Numbered from the stretch's first letter, positions 45,143 to 57,423 are shown. The stretch is 64,000 bases of DNA from Harmothoe impar (GCA_947462335.1 OX381705.1:37967570-38031569), one strand, 5' to 3'. Numbers and translations are program-made. Notes: generated from the sequence alone by a model not told the origin.

Positions 45143-45811
45143 ATATCAACCTACAGATGCATAATTTATGGACCCTGAGTTATCCCTGACGCACTGTCAG
45201 ATGTTTTTGAAGCTATCAATCTGCAGGAGTTTCAGAACTTTGTGATCATGTTCAGACCCAGAATCTTCCAAAAATCTCACCTAGGCAGGTGCAAATCTAG
45301 GTTTCAAAATATGTTCTAAAAACCTGGGAAAGTGTGGGACATGAGACTTCTCGGACATTGGCCTAGGATATGCTCAAGAACAGCCACAGATAGTCTCCAA
45401 ATGAACATTTCTGCATATCCCAAGGGAACAGGAAATGTTATTTTAATGTTGTAAAACGCGTTTACATGTGGGACTATTGTTTGAGAAAAATCATGTTATT
45501 TCAACATTTTTACTTGGTTTGGGAAATACATCCGCAACCAAATGTTGACATGTCTAGTTGACTCTTACATCAGCTCTTTGTTCACTTCCTTTTGATTTCA
45601 TTTGTTCATCTTAGAATGAAAGAGCTGGTACCAATCCAGTATCAGGGACAAATTTAGGGGGTGGCAGACCCGGTGTATGCCCCCCCCCTTTTTTGGCCAA
45701 AATTTGAGTTCTTTTAAATATAGAAATTTTGGGGGGATTTCTAAACGATGGCCCACACCTTCAAAATCCTGTATCCACCCCTGAGTATCCTTACAAATCA
45801 AGCTGCCCATA
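45143..45811. other. 3' flank, no gene recognised
   Basis: No AATAAA is near the 45142 stop. A repeat-like patch with G and C runs lies at 45650-45785. Confidence 0.4.
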
Positions 45812-46771
45812 CACAGTGAACAAAAGACGTTTTTTAACGTTCTGAAACGTTACACTGTAAAACGTTATTTTACGTCACATAGAAAACGTTATTTTACCTT
45901 CTTATATGGTTACCAAATAACGTTAGTATTCATAACGTTATTTAACGTTATTTAACGTTTTTATAGGGTTATGATTCATCACAGACATTTTGTGAATTAA
46001 CACCAGAGATCCACTGAACAAATAGATATTTTATTGGCTAAATGCATATGCATGGGACTGAAATTGGGATGTTTAGTGTATCAATGCATGGGATGTTAAT
46101 ATTAACACATCTTTTGTCGTTATGAATGCAGGGTTGAGTGCTGAGTTATTCATGCAGCATGCCAACCATACTGCATGAACACGCCACTGGTGAGATACTC
46201 GCCAGGGTTGTGTTTAATAAATGGGGCACAAATGGGGCTTCCAGTAAACCACCTACTCAATAGAGTAGAAGATTGGTTATTTGTTTGCCGTTTTGAATTC
46301 ACAACTTCTGACTATTCAGCCTGAGAGAATCAATGAAAAAATATTTTCCCTCTCCCAATCAAACTAGACCTTGCAGAATTTAATTCTCATTGAAACAAAC
46401 ACAAGCCTATATGTATAGACGTCATGGCTGTGTGGTCTAAGCACTGGTATATGAATCTTACTCTCACAGATTCGAGTCTCCCAACAACCCCTGTTCTCTG
46501 ACCCCAAATATTACAGGTTATCCAAACACGATTTTATAATGTAAAATAACCTTTTAAAACGTTATTTACCAGTAAAAATCTATACTAAAAAACGTAAAAT
46601 AACGTTATACTAAGGTTGCACATTCAAACGTTTTGATATAACGTTAACATACGTAAATTGGAGTCAACAAATTTGCGTTATATAACGTTATATTTCCGTT
46701 TTTTTCAAACATTTTCCACACCTTCAGGATACGTTTTTTACATGTTAAATAACGTTTCTTTGTTTACTGGG
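45812..46771. mobile_element. TIR element of the CAGTAAACA…ACGTT family, copy 1
   Basis: The left end CACAGTGAACAAAAGACGTT and right end AACGTTTCTTTGTTTACTGGG are inverted. Both flanking 150-bp zones are filled with AACGTTATTT/AAATAACGTT words in both orientations. There is no ORF of note. A tRNA-like sequence lies at 46421-46495. Copy 2 is at 62690-63706. Confidence 0.65.
46421..46495 (+). repeat. tRNA-like sequence inside TIR element copy 1
   Basis: GTGTGGTCTAAGCACTGG resembles an A box of the Leu type, and AGATTCGAGTCTCC resembles a B box about 45 bp downstream. The acceptor stem does not pair convincingly, so this is a pseudogene or SINE head. Confidence 0.4.
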
Positions 46772-47870
46772 TAGGATGTTATGAACTGAAACGAATTGTT
46801 CCTGTTGATATCTATTTGAAACTGCATTAAGGCACTATCAGTTAGATGTATGCACCCTGTATTAACTCTATCTATTAAAGGGCACTCCAAAAAATAAACT
46901 TGTTTATCTTTACCAAGCCCTGGGTACATGTGGATCCTGACCAACACAATTTTTTTTCATTTCCGTGATTAAGCAATTATGGATCAGTAAGCGTTGTAAA
47001 TATGTATATTATCTCCAGCTCAATGCATTCAAGACACTGTAATTTTAATTTGATACGAAATGTACCCATATTTTCTAATTGTCAATATTGTTTTTTACTG
47101 AAATTTTCAACAACAAAAAATCCACAAAAGACTATTTTGAAGATGTTCACAGTGATGAGAATCAAGTTTGCCCTTTGGAGTGGCCTCAGTAGTATATAAT
47201 ATAAAGATCAAAGGCACATAGTCAATTCATGAAAGTCCAATATGTTATTTTACAAAGTACCCATATTTCTTTTTGTAACACTTGACAAGGTATTCTGACC
47301 CTGGTACTGATATTGGTATTTATGTGTAAAGATCTGGTCAGCAAGGTTACTTATGCCCCATGTTATTTGAAACTAAATTATACAAATTGATCTGAAAATA
47401 TGATGGTTATTAAGGCTACTGTATCACAATGGTATTTTATATTGTGTGTAAAGACTGTTTTTTAAGTGTCGCAGATGTCTCTGCTGATAACACTGTGTAT
47501 TATGGTCCAACATTCTATCACTGCAATCTGGTTGGACGGATCATGTACTAGTAACTGTCCACATCACCAAGATCTCTTTTATTTAGATTTATATTTTGAT
47601 ATGTAACGGTATTATCACTGACTATAATAAAATACTACCTTGTTCTCATATATTTTTTCAACGTTAATTATTTCAAATAATGGTACTTATGGTGTGGTCA
47701 TTATCTCTGGTCATGTAAATTATAATGGGGTCAGGGGAAGATTCTCTCAAAATTCAATGTATTAACATTAAATTTGTATAACAATACATACATATTTAAT
47801 TCCAGTACTTTCAAGAACATTTCAGGAGAAATTTAGCTTAGATTTAGCCGATTCATTTATATTGCTATAA
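46772..47870. other. Intergenic, no gene recognised
   Basis: AT-rich. The only frames are under 70 codons. Confidence 0.5.
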
Positions 47871-48246
47871 CACATGAGTGACTGCAGGTGAGGCTGAGCT
47901 ATCACACATGAGTGAGTGCTGGTGAGGCTGAGCTATCACACATGAGTGACTGCAGGTGAGGCTGAGCTATCACACATGAGTGAGTGCTGGTGAGGCTGAG
48001 CTATCACACATGAGTGACTGCAGGTGAGGCTGAGCTATCACACATGGGTGAGTGCTGGTGAGGCTGAGTCATCACACATGAGTGAGTGTGAGTGAGGCTG
48101 GGTGATGACTTATGGGTGACTGTGAGTAAGGCCAGGTGATGACACATGGGTGAGTGTGAGTGAAGCCAGGTGATGACACATGAGTGAGTGTGAGTGAGGA
48201 CAGTTGATGACACATGGGTGAGTGTGAGTGAGGCTGGGTCATCACT
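47871..48246. repeat. Minisatellite, 34-bp unit, about 11 copies
   Basis: The unit is CACATGAGTGA then (C/G)TGCAGGTGAGGCTGAG and CTATCA. The first copies alternate between two variants (ACTGCAGG and AGTGCTGG), a higher-order 68-bp period. Later copies drift to GTGTGAGTGAGG(C)T(G)GGTGATGA. Confidence 0.9.
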
Positions 48247-48337
48247 CACACTATGTGGCTCATTTTTGATTCAAACAACGCATGGGTGAGGGGCTTCCAA
48301 CCTATCACCCACAGTGACACCATTTTGCTGGGGAGTG

Positions 48338-48530
48338 TCTTTTCTCTCGCCAAATAGGGTGTTTTTAGGCGAATTTCACTTTTTTGCAATTTTGAACGTT
48401 TTTCTCGCCAAACAGGGTGTTTTTAGGCAAATTTCACTTTTTTGTGATTTTGAACTTTTTTCTAGCCAAATAGGGTGTTTTTAGGCAATTTCACTTTTTG
48501 CGATGTTGAACTTTTTTCTCGCCAAAAGCT
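48338..48530. repeat. Tandem repeat, about 62-bp unit, three copies
   Basis: TCTCGCCAAATAGGGTGTTT followed by TTAGGC(G/A)AATTTCACTTTTTTG and TTTTGAACTTTTT repeats three times. A fourth copy is cut after CTCGCCAAA. Confidence 0.85.
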
Positions 48531-51101
48531 GTGGAATCTACCTCCATGTGTGATCCCATTGATGGACTCTGGATAGACCCATGCATAGTGAAGACCTACA
48601 TAGTGGATATGAGGTCAAGTTAAAAAATGCAAGTCACTTGTTTTGCAACTTGCACTGAGCTGAACTGAACCTAATAGCCCTTAATAACTGGATTGTCAAC
48701 AATCAATTAAACTATGTCAAAACTCCCTCTATTTCGGCGACCAAATACACTATCAAATGATATACATTTTTTCCAAATAACACCCTGTTTAGAATGGCTC
48801 GATACTCAGGAATCCTACTGCGAATAAAAAGAAGTCAAATTCGAATTATAAATACCTGAAAAAAGAGAAATGCTGACATTCACGGTTTATGTAGGAAATG
48901 TACTAAAAACACCAAAAAAAGGCAACAAAACCCTAAATTTCTCAAAAATTGTTCAGTGAGATTTTTTCTAACTGAGGTTCCAGTGTTTTCTACCCTCATA
49001 TTACACATTGGCATAGAGACTATATTGACACCTAGTCAGGATTTTGCGCTAGCAGCAATCTGTGAGGCAAAAAACAGCCAAAATGAGCCACTGGTTTGAA
49101 GTATAAAACTGGGCATCGATCACTATAGAGCTACAAAGAGACAGAGAATCGATGTCCAGTAATGATTCATTGGCAACATGTTATTATGGTTATAAACAAT
49201 TATAATGATTCCATTTTGTCCATGGGAATATCAAGGAACATCAAAGGTGGCACCTGGTTTGAAGATGTGTGAGTGTGTGCAAGAAGGGAAACTAGGTGAC
49301 ACTGCATCACACAAATACCAAATGTGTGACACCAGGTGTCATCAAAGTTGATTGTATACCACTTTCCCTGATTAAAGAGAATGATTATCTTTAGGCCACT
49401 TAGAATTGAATATTAGCTTTGCGGACAGCGCCCGCACCTGTCTAAAAGGGCCACATCAACGTTTTTCTAGGTTATCCAGAAGAAAACAGTCAAAAAGGGA
49501 ACCCCTATCAACCCCCAAAATTATTTTAAAATTATTATTTTTTAATTGAAAAAATTAATCCACCACAATTTAAGAGCAATTTACACCATCATAAATATAA
49601 AATACACACTTTTAAAAGAATGCTTTAAGAATACAGAATAATATTCCTCTTAAAAACTATAGAATGCCTGTGGAAATTTCAAAACAATGGCAATATTGCT
49701 ATGAGGACATCATTTCATGGATAATGGTCGCTAGTTAAGGGATAAAGGATGGGAAATGAGTCTAAATCACTTCTTAGCCCTCTAAGCTAAGATTAACGTA
49801 AACTGCAAGAAAAAACAGAAATGGCTGTTTCTTAAATTATGATTATATTACAGCCATGTCCTTTAATAGCAGAGTGAATTACATGTTGTTATCGAGGAAG
49901 ACAAAAGTATGTTCAGTGTTGGCCAAGTTTCTCTACTGATACATCGATATTAAACATTGAATTAACGTTTGATTTAATAATTAAAATTTTAACCATTAGG
50001 TGGTTGGGAAAACATTGGCCCAACGTCTACATGTAACGTTGGCTCAATGTTGGCCCTAATGTTGTACCAATGGGGATGTTGGCATCGTTGGCATTGAAAG
50101 CACTAAAGACAACGAAACTTAAAAAAACGGCATGCCAACATTAGCTAATGTTGCGCCAACGTCGGACCGCTGGCTGAGATGGATATACGCATTTGCCTAT
50201 TGGGCAGTATTTTACCCTTAATATGTGCATTAAAATATATTTTTTTAATTGGGTAAAACAACCATAGACTGTTTATTACATGAAGAAGTTGAAGCTTAAA
50301 TTTCTTTACTATATACTACTTTTTTCTTCATTTTAATCACATACCCGGTCAAAGACGCCACCGGTCAAAGACGCCACCGGTCAAAGACGTTTGAAATGTT
50401 ACAAACTCATGAGACTGAGCCTTAAAGGCTTGCTCTAGCTAGCTGCAATATGCAGGTGCGGATTTAGGCCAAGACCAGGGCAGCCGGGAAGTGCAGGAAG
50501 TTATTTCCTCATGTAGACCTATAGCTACTTCAGTCTGCGATGCTTTGGTGTCTGTGTAAATATTATTGATAAATACTACAGGCTATACCACCTATTGACA
50601 GAGTAGGGTCTTTACATTACTGCGGAAACCAAATGCAAGTGAAACTACCGGATTTATCCCGGTAACATTCTTGAGCACCATCCCAGTACCATATACTACA
50701 TCTATAGTACATAAATGTATATTCATACGTGACCTATCATCAGGCTATGTATTCTACCCTATACGTATAAATAAACATGCTGTTATGGTCCACTTCCTGT
50801 TCCATATGGATATCAATACAGAGAAAAGAAACAGTCAAAAGAAAGTCTAGGATTGCCTCCAGAATAACTCCCTTTTCTGACTCTCTTTTTGACTCTCTTG
50901 ATGAAGGGAGCCGGTATCTGACTCACTTAACAGGGAGTCATGTGACTCCCCTAAGAGAGCCCAGGGTTTGCCTCCAAAATGCCCCCCTTTTGTGAAACCC
51001 AGGGGCGGCGGAAGGTGGGTAAAATTCCCAAAACCTAATCGGTTTTGGTTGGAAGGAGTCACAAATATAGGGGTCTTGGGGCCGCAGGCCCCCCGGATAA
51101 T
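48531..51101. other. Repeat-littered intergenic DNA, no gene
   Basis: Contains a patch of ACGTTGGC/GCCAACGT words in both orientations (50010-50165) and three ACCGGTCAAAGACGCC units (50346-50390). It also has GACTC(C/T)CTT words in both orientations (50865-50970) and a copy of the GGCGGCGGAAGGTGG repeat (50998-51098). No frame shows coding character. Confidence 0.45.
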
Positions 51102-51192
51102 TACTGTAAACGTAGATATTTTCGCGCAGCTATATTTTCGCGCACCTAGCACATAAAGGCATTTTCGCGCAATCATATTTTCGCGCAGCTGC
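51102..51192. repeat. Fragment of a TACTGTAAACGT element with TTTTCGCGC repeats
   Basis: The end TACTGTAAACGTA is followed by four ATATTTTCGCGCA-like units. An inverted relative lies at about 55845-55940, ending ACGTTTACAGTA. The other end of this copy is missing. Confidence 0.6.
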
Positions 51193-51669
51193 AACCAGGT
51201 GATCTTTAGCTACATGCCAGTTTTTACGGTTTTTCAATCGGACAATTATTAAGGGTTTTACAGCTCAAATTTATTGTTCAAATATTTTGCCCCCCCCCCC
51301 CCAAGCCCCTTCCAACTCTGTGTGGTGGTGGAATCCCCACCCTTCTAGTCTTTTAAATAATGACAATTCAGATAGCTAAGGGAGCGTTCATTATTTATGG
51401 CAGGGGGGGGGATGAGCTATTCGTAGGGGGGGCGGTTCATTTTAGGGTATTTCCGAGGGGGGGGCGGTTCATTTTAGGTTATTTCCGAGGGGGGGGCAGT
51501 TCATTTTAGAGTATTCTTGTGGGGGGGGCACTTCATTTTGGGACATTTGTTTGGTTGAGTGCACTTCATTTTGATAACAATATGTCTTAAAATGCACCAA
51601 ATGACCTCTAGATTCTCAAGATTTTCAAAATTTTCTTGAGAAAAGTACAAACCCCAACCGCTTTTAGTA

Positions 51670-51890
51670 CTGTAAAGTCCAGCGTATTACCCGCATCTCG
51701 CATATAACCCGTACCCCCAACTCAGGAGAATCCTATAACCCGTTTTTGGATCTGAAAATCTCAATATAGCACTGTTCTGTAGTAATAACAGCCCTTGTAT
51801 AACCGGCACCCTATATAGGCATACTTGGTATTAAATGAAAGCTGAGTTTGATTCACATACAACCCACGAATAGTACGCTGGAATTTACGG
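51670..51890. mobile_element. 221-bp MITE, CTGTAAAGTCC / GGAATTTACGG ends
   Basis: The ends are inverted and flanked by TA. The interior has ATAACCCG(T/C) words repeated. It belongs with 20980-21090. Confidence 0.7.
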
Positions 51891-52106
51891 TAGTTGTGGT
51901 GCTGCACTGATGACAGTGGCATGTCACCTGGGCTAAACCTCACTCCTAGGCTTCATCAAAATTAAAATATGCAATTAAGATTTCAACTCCAAAATACTAG
52001 AGTGTGTCACCACCTATAAATAGCTATAAAGTACCATTGTCAACTGCAGGTCTTAATTGAGCACTAGTTTTTTAAACAATATTTTAGGGTTTGAAATATT
52101 GTTTAA

Positions 52107-52264
52107 AGGGGGGCTAGCACGGACCGTAGCAAAGACTGGTACCTGCTTCATAGCAGAGCAGCAAAACACATGGGAACAAGCGGACCTATAGCGGCGACCT
52201 CATTGGTCAATCGGTGGTCACTTGACTTGCTAAGGCAAGTAGTCTTAGCCATGCTAGCCCCCCT
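52107..52264. mobile_element. TTAA-flanked palindromic MITE, copy 1 (158 bp)
   Basis: TTAA duplications flank AGGGGGGCTAGCACGG at the left and GCTAGCCCCCCT at the right. The centre contains CATTGGTCAATCGGTGGTCAC. TTAA duplication is typical of piggyBac- and Kolobok-mobilised elements. Copy 2 is at 54860-55016. Confidence 0.85.
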
Positions 52265-52268
52265 TTAA

Positions 52269-54855
52269 GATGGGTCGATCTAATGCCATTTCCGTTTACT
52301 GCGCCGTTTTCTGCACAGATTCATTCTCTAGTTTGACCATAGAACACCAGACCTTTATCTTATATTGAAACAAGTTATATGAAGTTGTCATAAAATGGCC
52401 AAAGATGTTGCCTGACTCGGGCAAGAACCATCAACATTTGCATATGAAGGCATGTATCCTACCACTGTGCTATAGAGTCTGTGCTGGCCATTCTCATTTA
52501 GAAGTCATAGATCTATAAGTATCCCTCACTATATTTCTATTTCTTTACAACTTTTTATTTCAATGGACATAAACCTTATTCTGAGAGAGTTACATAGACA
52601 TTTGCTATTTTTCGATAGGCCCTATATTTTAAGTAGATATGTGGACAAACAATGTATACTCCTATCACATGAGACAATAACTTAAGGCTTGAATATCTCA
52701 GATAACCGCTCGGGATCCCCCTATTTTCTCAACTTCTTTGGAAAGTGTATGCTATTTGTAGTCTTATAGCATAAACCTGATGAAAATCTAGCTACTTTTA
52801 CACTAAGGGATCGAGCCACCTTAAACACTCTTAAACACTATTCAGTTAGTTGTGATAAGATGGTATGATAGTTCTAGCCTGGTCTGCGCTGAAGAATAAG
52901 ACCGCCCCCCCCCCTTACCAAGACAATTAAGGGACCATGGACTACAGCTTTTAGTTAATGAGTTGTGCGGGGTTCCAATGAGTTTTAGAGGGTCATACAT
53001 CATGGATGGTGATCAGGAATGTCTCTAAGCACCTGTCTTATTCTTGCTAAGCACTCCTGAAATTTTCTCAGTATGTCATCTATGACTGAGAATTAACTCT
53101 TCTCAGCCCAATGTTTAAATTCCTGGTTTTTAGAGATCATTTCATATCTCAAACAAAACCATCCCTGCCTCCACCACTCATCTGAATTGTGTCAATGTAA
53201 TTGTCAATCTTTCATATGGCACACTGATTCCTCATCAAACTCAATGTAATTGTCAAACCAATGCAGTCTGTCATTTCTCATGTAACATTGATGTCCTTTA
53301 CTTGCCATGGTGGTGCTAGCTGGGATTGGATGATGTGAAGAAAGTGACACTAAGAAAATGACCTAATAGCCATAGTAGCTCATATCTCTAATATGACTCT
53401 GACTGATGATCGGTCTGATGAAGAAATTTTTCCATGAAATCACGTCCAATTCAGACAATCAAAGAAACCATTTTTCAGGGTGAAGCTATGAAGACACTTA
53501 TTTCGGATATTAGAAAAGTTTAGTCATTGAAAATCTCATGGTAACTAGATCAGGACGTGATAACAAAAAAGGAGAGTTGGTCGATTAAGTTTTTCTTCAT
53601 TCCCTTGATATCTACATGCTAGATAATGGTGATCTTCTCACACATGCAAATTTTCAGATTTGTTCTTTTCAAATTCTTTATTATTGTGATTCTTTCAGAT
53701 CCGATGAGAAATCTGTGTCCTTTTATGTGTATGTGGGGGGGGGGGGGGCAATTTAAGCAAATCACAACACAAAAGGGAGGGGGATGGACATCCCCTGCCC
53801 CCCTGGAATAAAAAAGACGTCTGGAAAATAAGAGAATGGCAAAATCTGACCCTTTCTGTGTTCAAACTTGGCCCTTTCTGACTCCAAAGCTGTGCCCTTT
53901 CTCATGCCCAAACCTAGCTTTGTCACCTAGCGGAAATATATTTACTGACTACAGGAAGAACACTGTCACCAGAGCCTGGGCTTCTCTAACGTAGCTCTTT
54001 CCAGTCCAAAGTGTCAGGGGGGATTGCTCATAAACAGAGTTTCCTAAAAGTAAACAGGCATTTTCCGAGAACACCACCACATAGTGACATCATTACCACC
54101 TTTTGTGCATTCATATAGGTCTAGTATCAGAACGGCAGATTGTGAGCCAGCCCCAAATAGACAACGAAAATACAGATATGATCCTTAATATCTTTGTGCC
54201 AAAATGCATCATTTCAAGTCTATAAATTCAATTTTGAAAGTTCTTTCGCTCCTGTCCCAATCATCAAGGACAGATAGCTTACAACAGAACTGAGCCTTCA
54301 TATATTTTGTGCCAAACTCACCAGATTGGACCATTTCAATTCTAGAATTTCAAAATTTCGCACAAACCTTTCCTTCAGTAAAACAAGTTGCAGCTCCAAT
54401 CATAGCTAGGCCCTAGAGGCTGGATAATACACTATTTCAAATTTTCCAAAAACCTTCCCTTCAAAAACAAGGTTCCATCCAGCCTCAATCTGGATAATGC
54501 AGAGTTGATCCTTAATATATTTTGTGCCCAAATGAATCTGAATGCACCATCTCAAGTCTAGACTTTCCAAATTTTCCCCAAACCCCCAAATAGCACCGCT
54601 GTACTTGGATTGCACTGCTCAGAAGGGCATACGTCACCAACTACAGAAAATCATGGACTTTTTTCCCTTTTAGAATTTCCATGTTTGTCCTTAATTGATG
54701 TATCATAGCTATAGCCTGCTGTTTTCAGTGAAATAGCATCTTCCTTTCTAGACCTATAAGAAAGGGTGTGCGCTAAAGGGTGCATTGCAGAAGATTTCCA
54801 AACAATTGGGGGTGGGGGATATGAACAATGTTTGTAGCAGGTAATGACCATTTCT
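52269..54855. other. Long non-coding stretch, no gene
   Basis: No frame above about 70 codons. Includes poly-C/poly-G runs (52903-52916, 53735-53748) and three loosely related CCAAA…TCAAGTCTA…TTTCCAAA segments at 54180-54600. This stretch lies inside the possible TIR element. Confidence 0.45.
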
Positions 54856-54859
54856 TTAA

Positions 54860-55016
54860 AGGGGGACTAGCACGGATGCTAGCAAAGACTGATACCTGCC
54901 CTCACAGATCGTACAAAACGCACGGGAACTAGCGGAACCCTAGTTGTGCCCTGATTGGTCAATCGGTGGTCACGTGACTTGTTAAAGCGGGTAGTCTTAG
55001 CGGTGCTAGCCGCCCT
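54860..55016. mobile_element. TTAA-flanked palindromic MITE, copy 2 (157 bp)
   Basis: Aligns with copy 1 end to end, from AGGGGGACTAGCACGG to GTGCTAGCCGCCCT, with TTAA on both sides. Length is nearly identical and differences are scattered. Confidence 0.85.
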
Positions 55017-55844
55017 TTAAGTTTACCTTGTTACACAATTGTTTGTGCTTTCCTATAGTTGGGGGGGGGGGCAGTTTATTTTAGCATATTTCTGAGGGGG
55101 GGGGGCGGTTCATTTTAGCATATTTCCGAGGGGGGGGGCGGTTCATTTAAGCATATTTCCGAGGGGGGGACGGTTCATTTTAGGGTATTTGCCGAACGAG
55201 AATCACATCCCCCCCCCTGCCATAAATAATGAACGCTCCCTAAATGTCATTAGGGTTGTCTTATGCCCTTTGGTCATACCCTACACTAGGAAACATCTAA
55301 AAAAAGAAGAAAAAGATTAGGGTCGGACCAAAATGATAGGGTTGGTTGGGTTACCCGAACACAACTTTTTTTTTGTTTGGCCCAATTGATTCTCTACTGC
55401 AGCAGTGTCGCCGAGATGACATCGGCACATCGGCTTTTGCCGATGTAAAATCGTAATTGCCGATGTAAGCCGTTCAGACATTGGCCACAATGGCCGGCCA
55501 TGACCATAGCTGTCCAACAGTGAAATAATTTTTCAGATAGTCCTACTAGAAGCAAAGTTATGGCCATGTAAACTTTTTTCAATGAATTTAAACATTTCTC
55601 AACACATTTTGGCAGTTATCATTAAAAAACATCAGTATTTATCAATATAAATTAGTACAAAATCCTTTTTTATGACATCAATGTACTATACACGTTGGTT
55701 TCATATGGCCTGTGTAGAAGTCAAATGGCCTGTGTAAGGTCTCACTACACAGGCCACATTGGCCTGTGTGCATAAAAAGTTTTCGGCAACACTGCTGCAG
55801 TGCAATATAGAGTGCCAGACATCGTTGGAAAGCTAATGTTTTGT

Positions 55845-55940
55845 GCAAAATTTTCGCGCACATCATATTTTCGCGCACATACCTATGTGCGCGAAATGCG
55901 CGAAAATATGTACTGAGCGAAAATTAATACGTTTACAGTA
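55845..55940 (-). repeat. Fragment of the TACTGTAAACGT element (TTTTCGCGC repeats)
   Basis: On the minus strand it starts TACTGTAAACGTATTAA and carries four or five TTTTCGCGCA-like units, two of them forming the local palindrome ATGTGCGCGAAA/TTTCGCGCACAT. Confidence 0.6.
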
Positions 55941-56258
55941 CGGAATTTCCCTATTAGAATTGGCATTTCAAAGTGGTTTGAAAAAGGTTACATGATCTTT
56001 AGATTTTTCTTTGAAGGTGCACCTTTATATATACCTAAATCGATGTGTTTGGGCTTGTCATTTGAGAAAATCTCAGGAATTTTAACTTGAAATTAGTGTT
56101 TTCTAGGGGTTTCTGAGTTTTCCCCAAAAAGGTGGGGTGGGTGGGTGGGGGGGGGGGGGGGGACAAAACATACTCCCCCCCCCCCCCCCCAATACTGGTT
56201 GTCCTTCCATGGTGACCAATCGGCCGGGGAAGCAACACCTCTCATTTTGGTGAGATTC

Positions 56259-56464
56259 TTATCTAATGAGATTAGAACTCGGAGCTGATGTGGTTGAGCG
56301 TAACCATCCCTCCTCATCACTCAAGTCGTCACAGTCATATGGTCCTGGGCAGGCATACATGGTTCGATTCTTCTTACAGTGTTCAATGCATTCCGATGGG
56401 AATTCACTGAAATCGTTTGAAGTGTTCCGCCATATGGTTGCCTGAACCTTGGACACTGGTTCTT
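56259..56464 (-). CDS. Possible exon of a Cys-rich secreted or membrane protein
   Basis: Minus-strand frame from a possible acceptor (CACCACTCCAG) to TAA. It reads through APEEPVSKVQ, then SECIEHCKKNRTMYACPGP and YDCDDLSDEEGW. Cys spacing and the DCDDLSDEE ending recall the calcium-binding end of LDL-receptor class A modules, but the first Cys residues of a full module are not in place. Codon use looks coding-like. No partner exon, signal or poly(A) site was found, so this may be an isolated or decayed exon. Confidence 0.3.
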
Positions 56465-56499
56465 CCGGAGCTGGAGTGGTGTATGGCAAGCGATATGTT

Positions 56500-56730
56500 C
56501 ACCCCTGAAATCGAAGTTTCAGTATTTGAAAAACTAGTTGTTCAAATCGAAAAACTAGTTGTTCAAAATACTTTCAATATCAGACTGATATGGCCATAAT
56601 GTGGCAAGCCAAATATTCATCTGTGAAATCGAAGTTTCAGCATTCGAAGAACTAGTTTTTCAATCGAGGAACTAGTTTTTCGATTCGAACAACTAGTTTT
56701 TCGCTTTGAGCAACTAGTTTTTCAGGGGCG
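56500..56730. repeat. GAAAAACTAGTTTTTC palindrome array
   Basis: At least six AACTAGTT-centred units with A/T flanks. The block is bounded by CCCCTGAAATCGAAG at the left and CTAGTTTTTCAGGGGCGAAA at the right, a weak inverted pair. The same units recur at 58272-58340, next to the truncated LTR. Confidence 0.6.
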
Positions 56731-57183
56731 AAAATAGTAAGAACTGTTTCCAAGATCTGATTATTTTTATTTTTTTTTGAGTTTGAAATAGTTTTATTGA
56801 TCTTCTCACAATATACAAAAAGTGGTTTGGCGAAGTCAACATGAATCAAAGCATCGTGGTTCCATATCAAATCTTACAGTTTCACATTAGTAAATACAAT
56901 GTTTAATGAAGAATATGAAAATGACTGAAGGGCAATGAAGATAAATCGAGATGACACAAGACGAGACAAGACAAGACATCGGCTTATTGGACGGACGCAT
57001 GGACAAAAAGATAACAAGCCTAGACTAGAGTAGAGTTGGTTGTCGGAATATGTAGTTCTTATAAACTCCATTTTCGGACTGAAAATAGTTCCCCAAAAAA
57101 ACTCCCCATGCAAACCTCGGTAAGACTTCCCCTGGCCTCCTCCTGGGTCCCTGGGTCCCCTGGTCCCCAGACTTTCTATACTG

Positions 57184-57423
57184 CACACAGAAAAGTAAAG
57201 GTGTCAACTGTGTCTCCCACGTGGCTCTGGCAAAAATGGAGTGTCAAACAGCTATTGACTCTGCTATTGACACTGGTAGTAGAGAGTCAACTCAAGTTGA
57301 CACTGATGGTAGAGAGTCAACTCAAGTTTACCCTTCATATAAGCAGAGTCATTCGCTGTTTGACTCTCTATTTTACCAGAGCCACGTGGGAGACACAGTT
57401 GACACCTTTACTTCTGTCTGTGT
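57184..57423. mobile_element. 240-bp TIR element with 55-bp ends
   Basis: The left arm AAGTAAAGGTGTCAACTGTG through CCACGTGGCTCTGG and on to GTCAAACAG is repeated inverted at the right. The interior is a duplicated AGAGAGTCAACTCAAGTT unit. An 85-codon open frame across it is explained by the repeats. Confidence 0.8.

Larger units (their letters stand above)
51379..55241. mobile_element. Possible 3.86-kb TIR element bounded by AGGGAGCGTTCATTATTTATGG
   Basis: AGGGAGCGTTCATTATTTAT at 51379 recurs exactly inverted at 55241. Inside each end lie 3-4 units of GGGGGGCGGTTCATTTTAG plus a TATTTCCGAG-like tail. These subterminal units are in direct, not inverted, orientation. The interior has no frame above 70 codons and hosts three smaller MITEs. 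A single element is the simple reading, but two independent solo ends cannot be excluded. A diverged end (TAGGGAGTGTTCATTTATTA) is also seen at 19141-19160. Confidence 0.45.
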
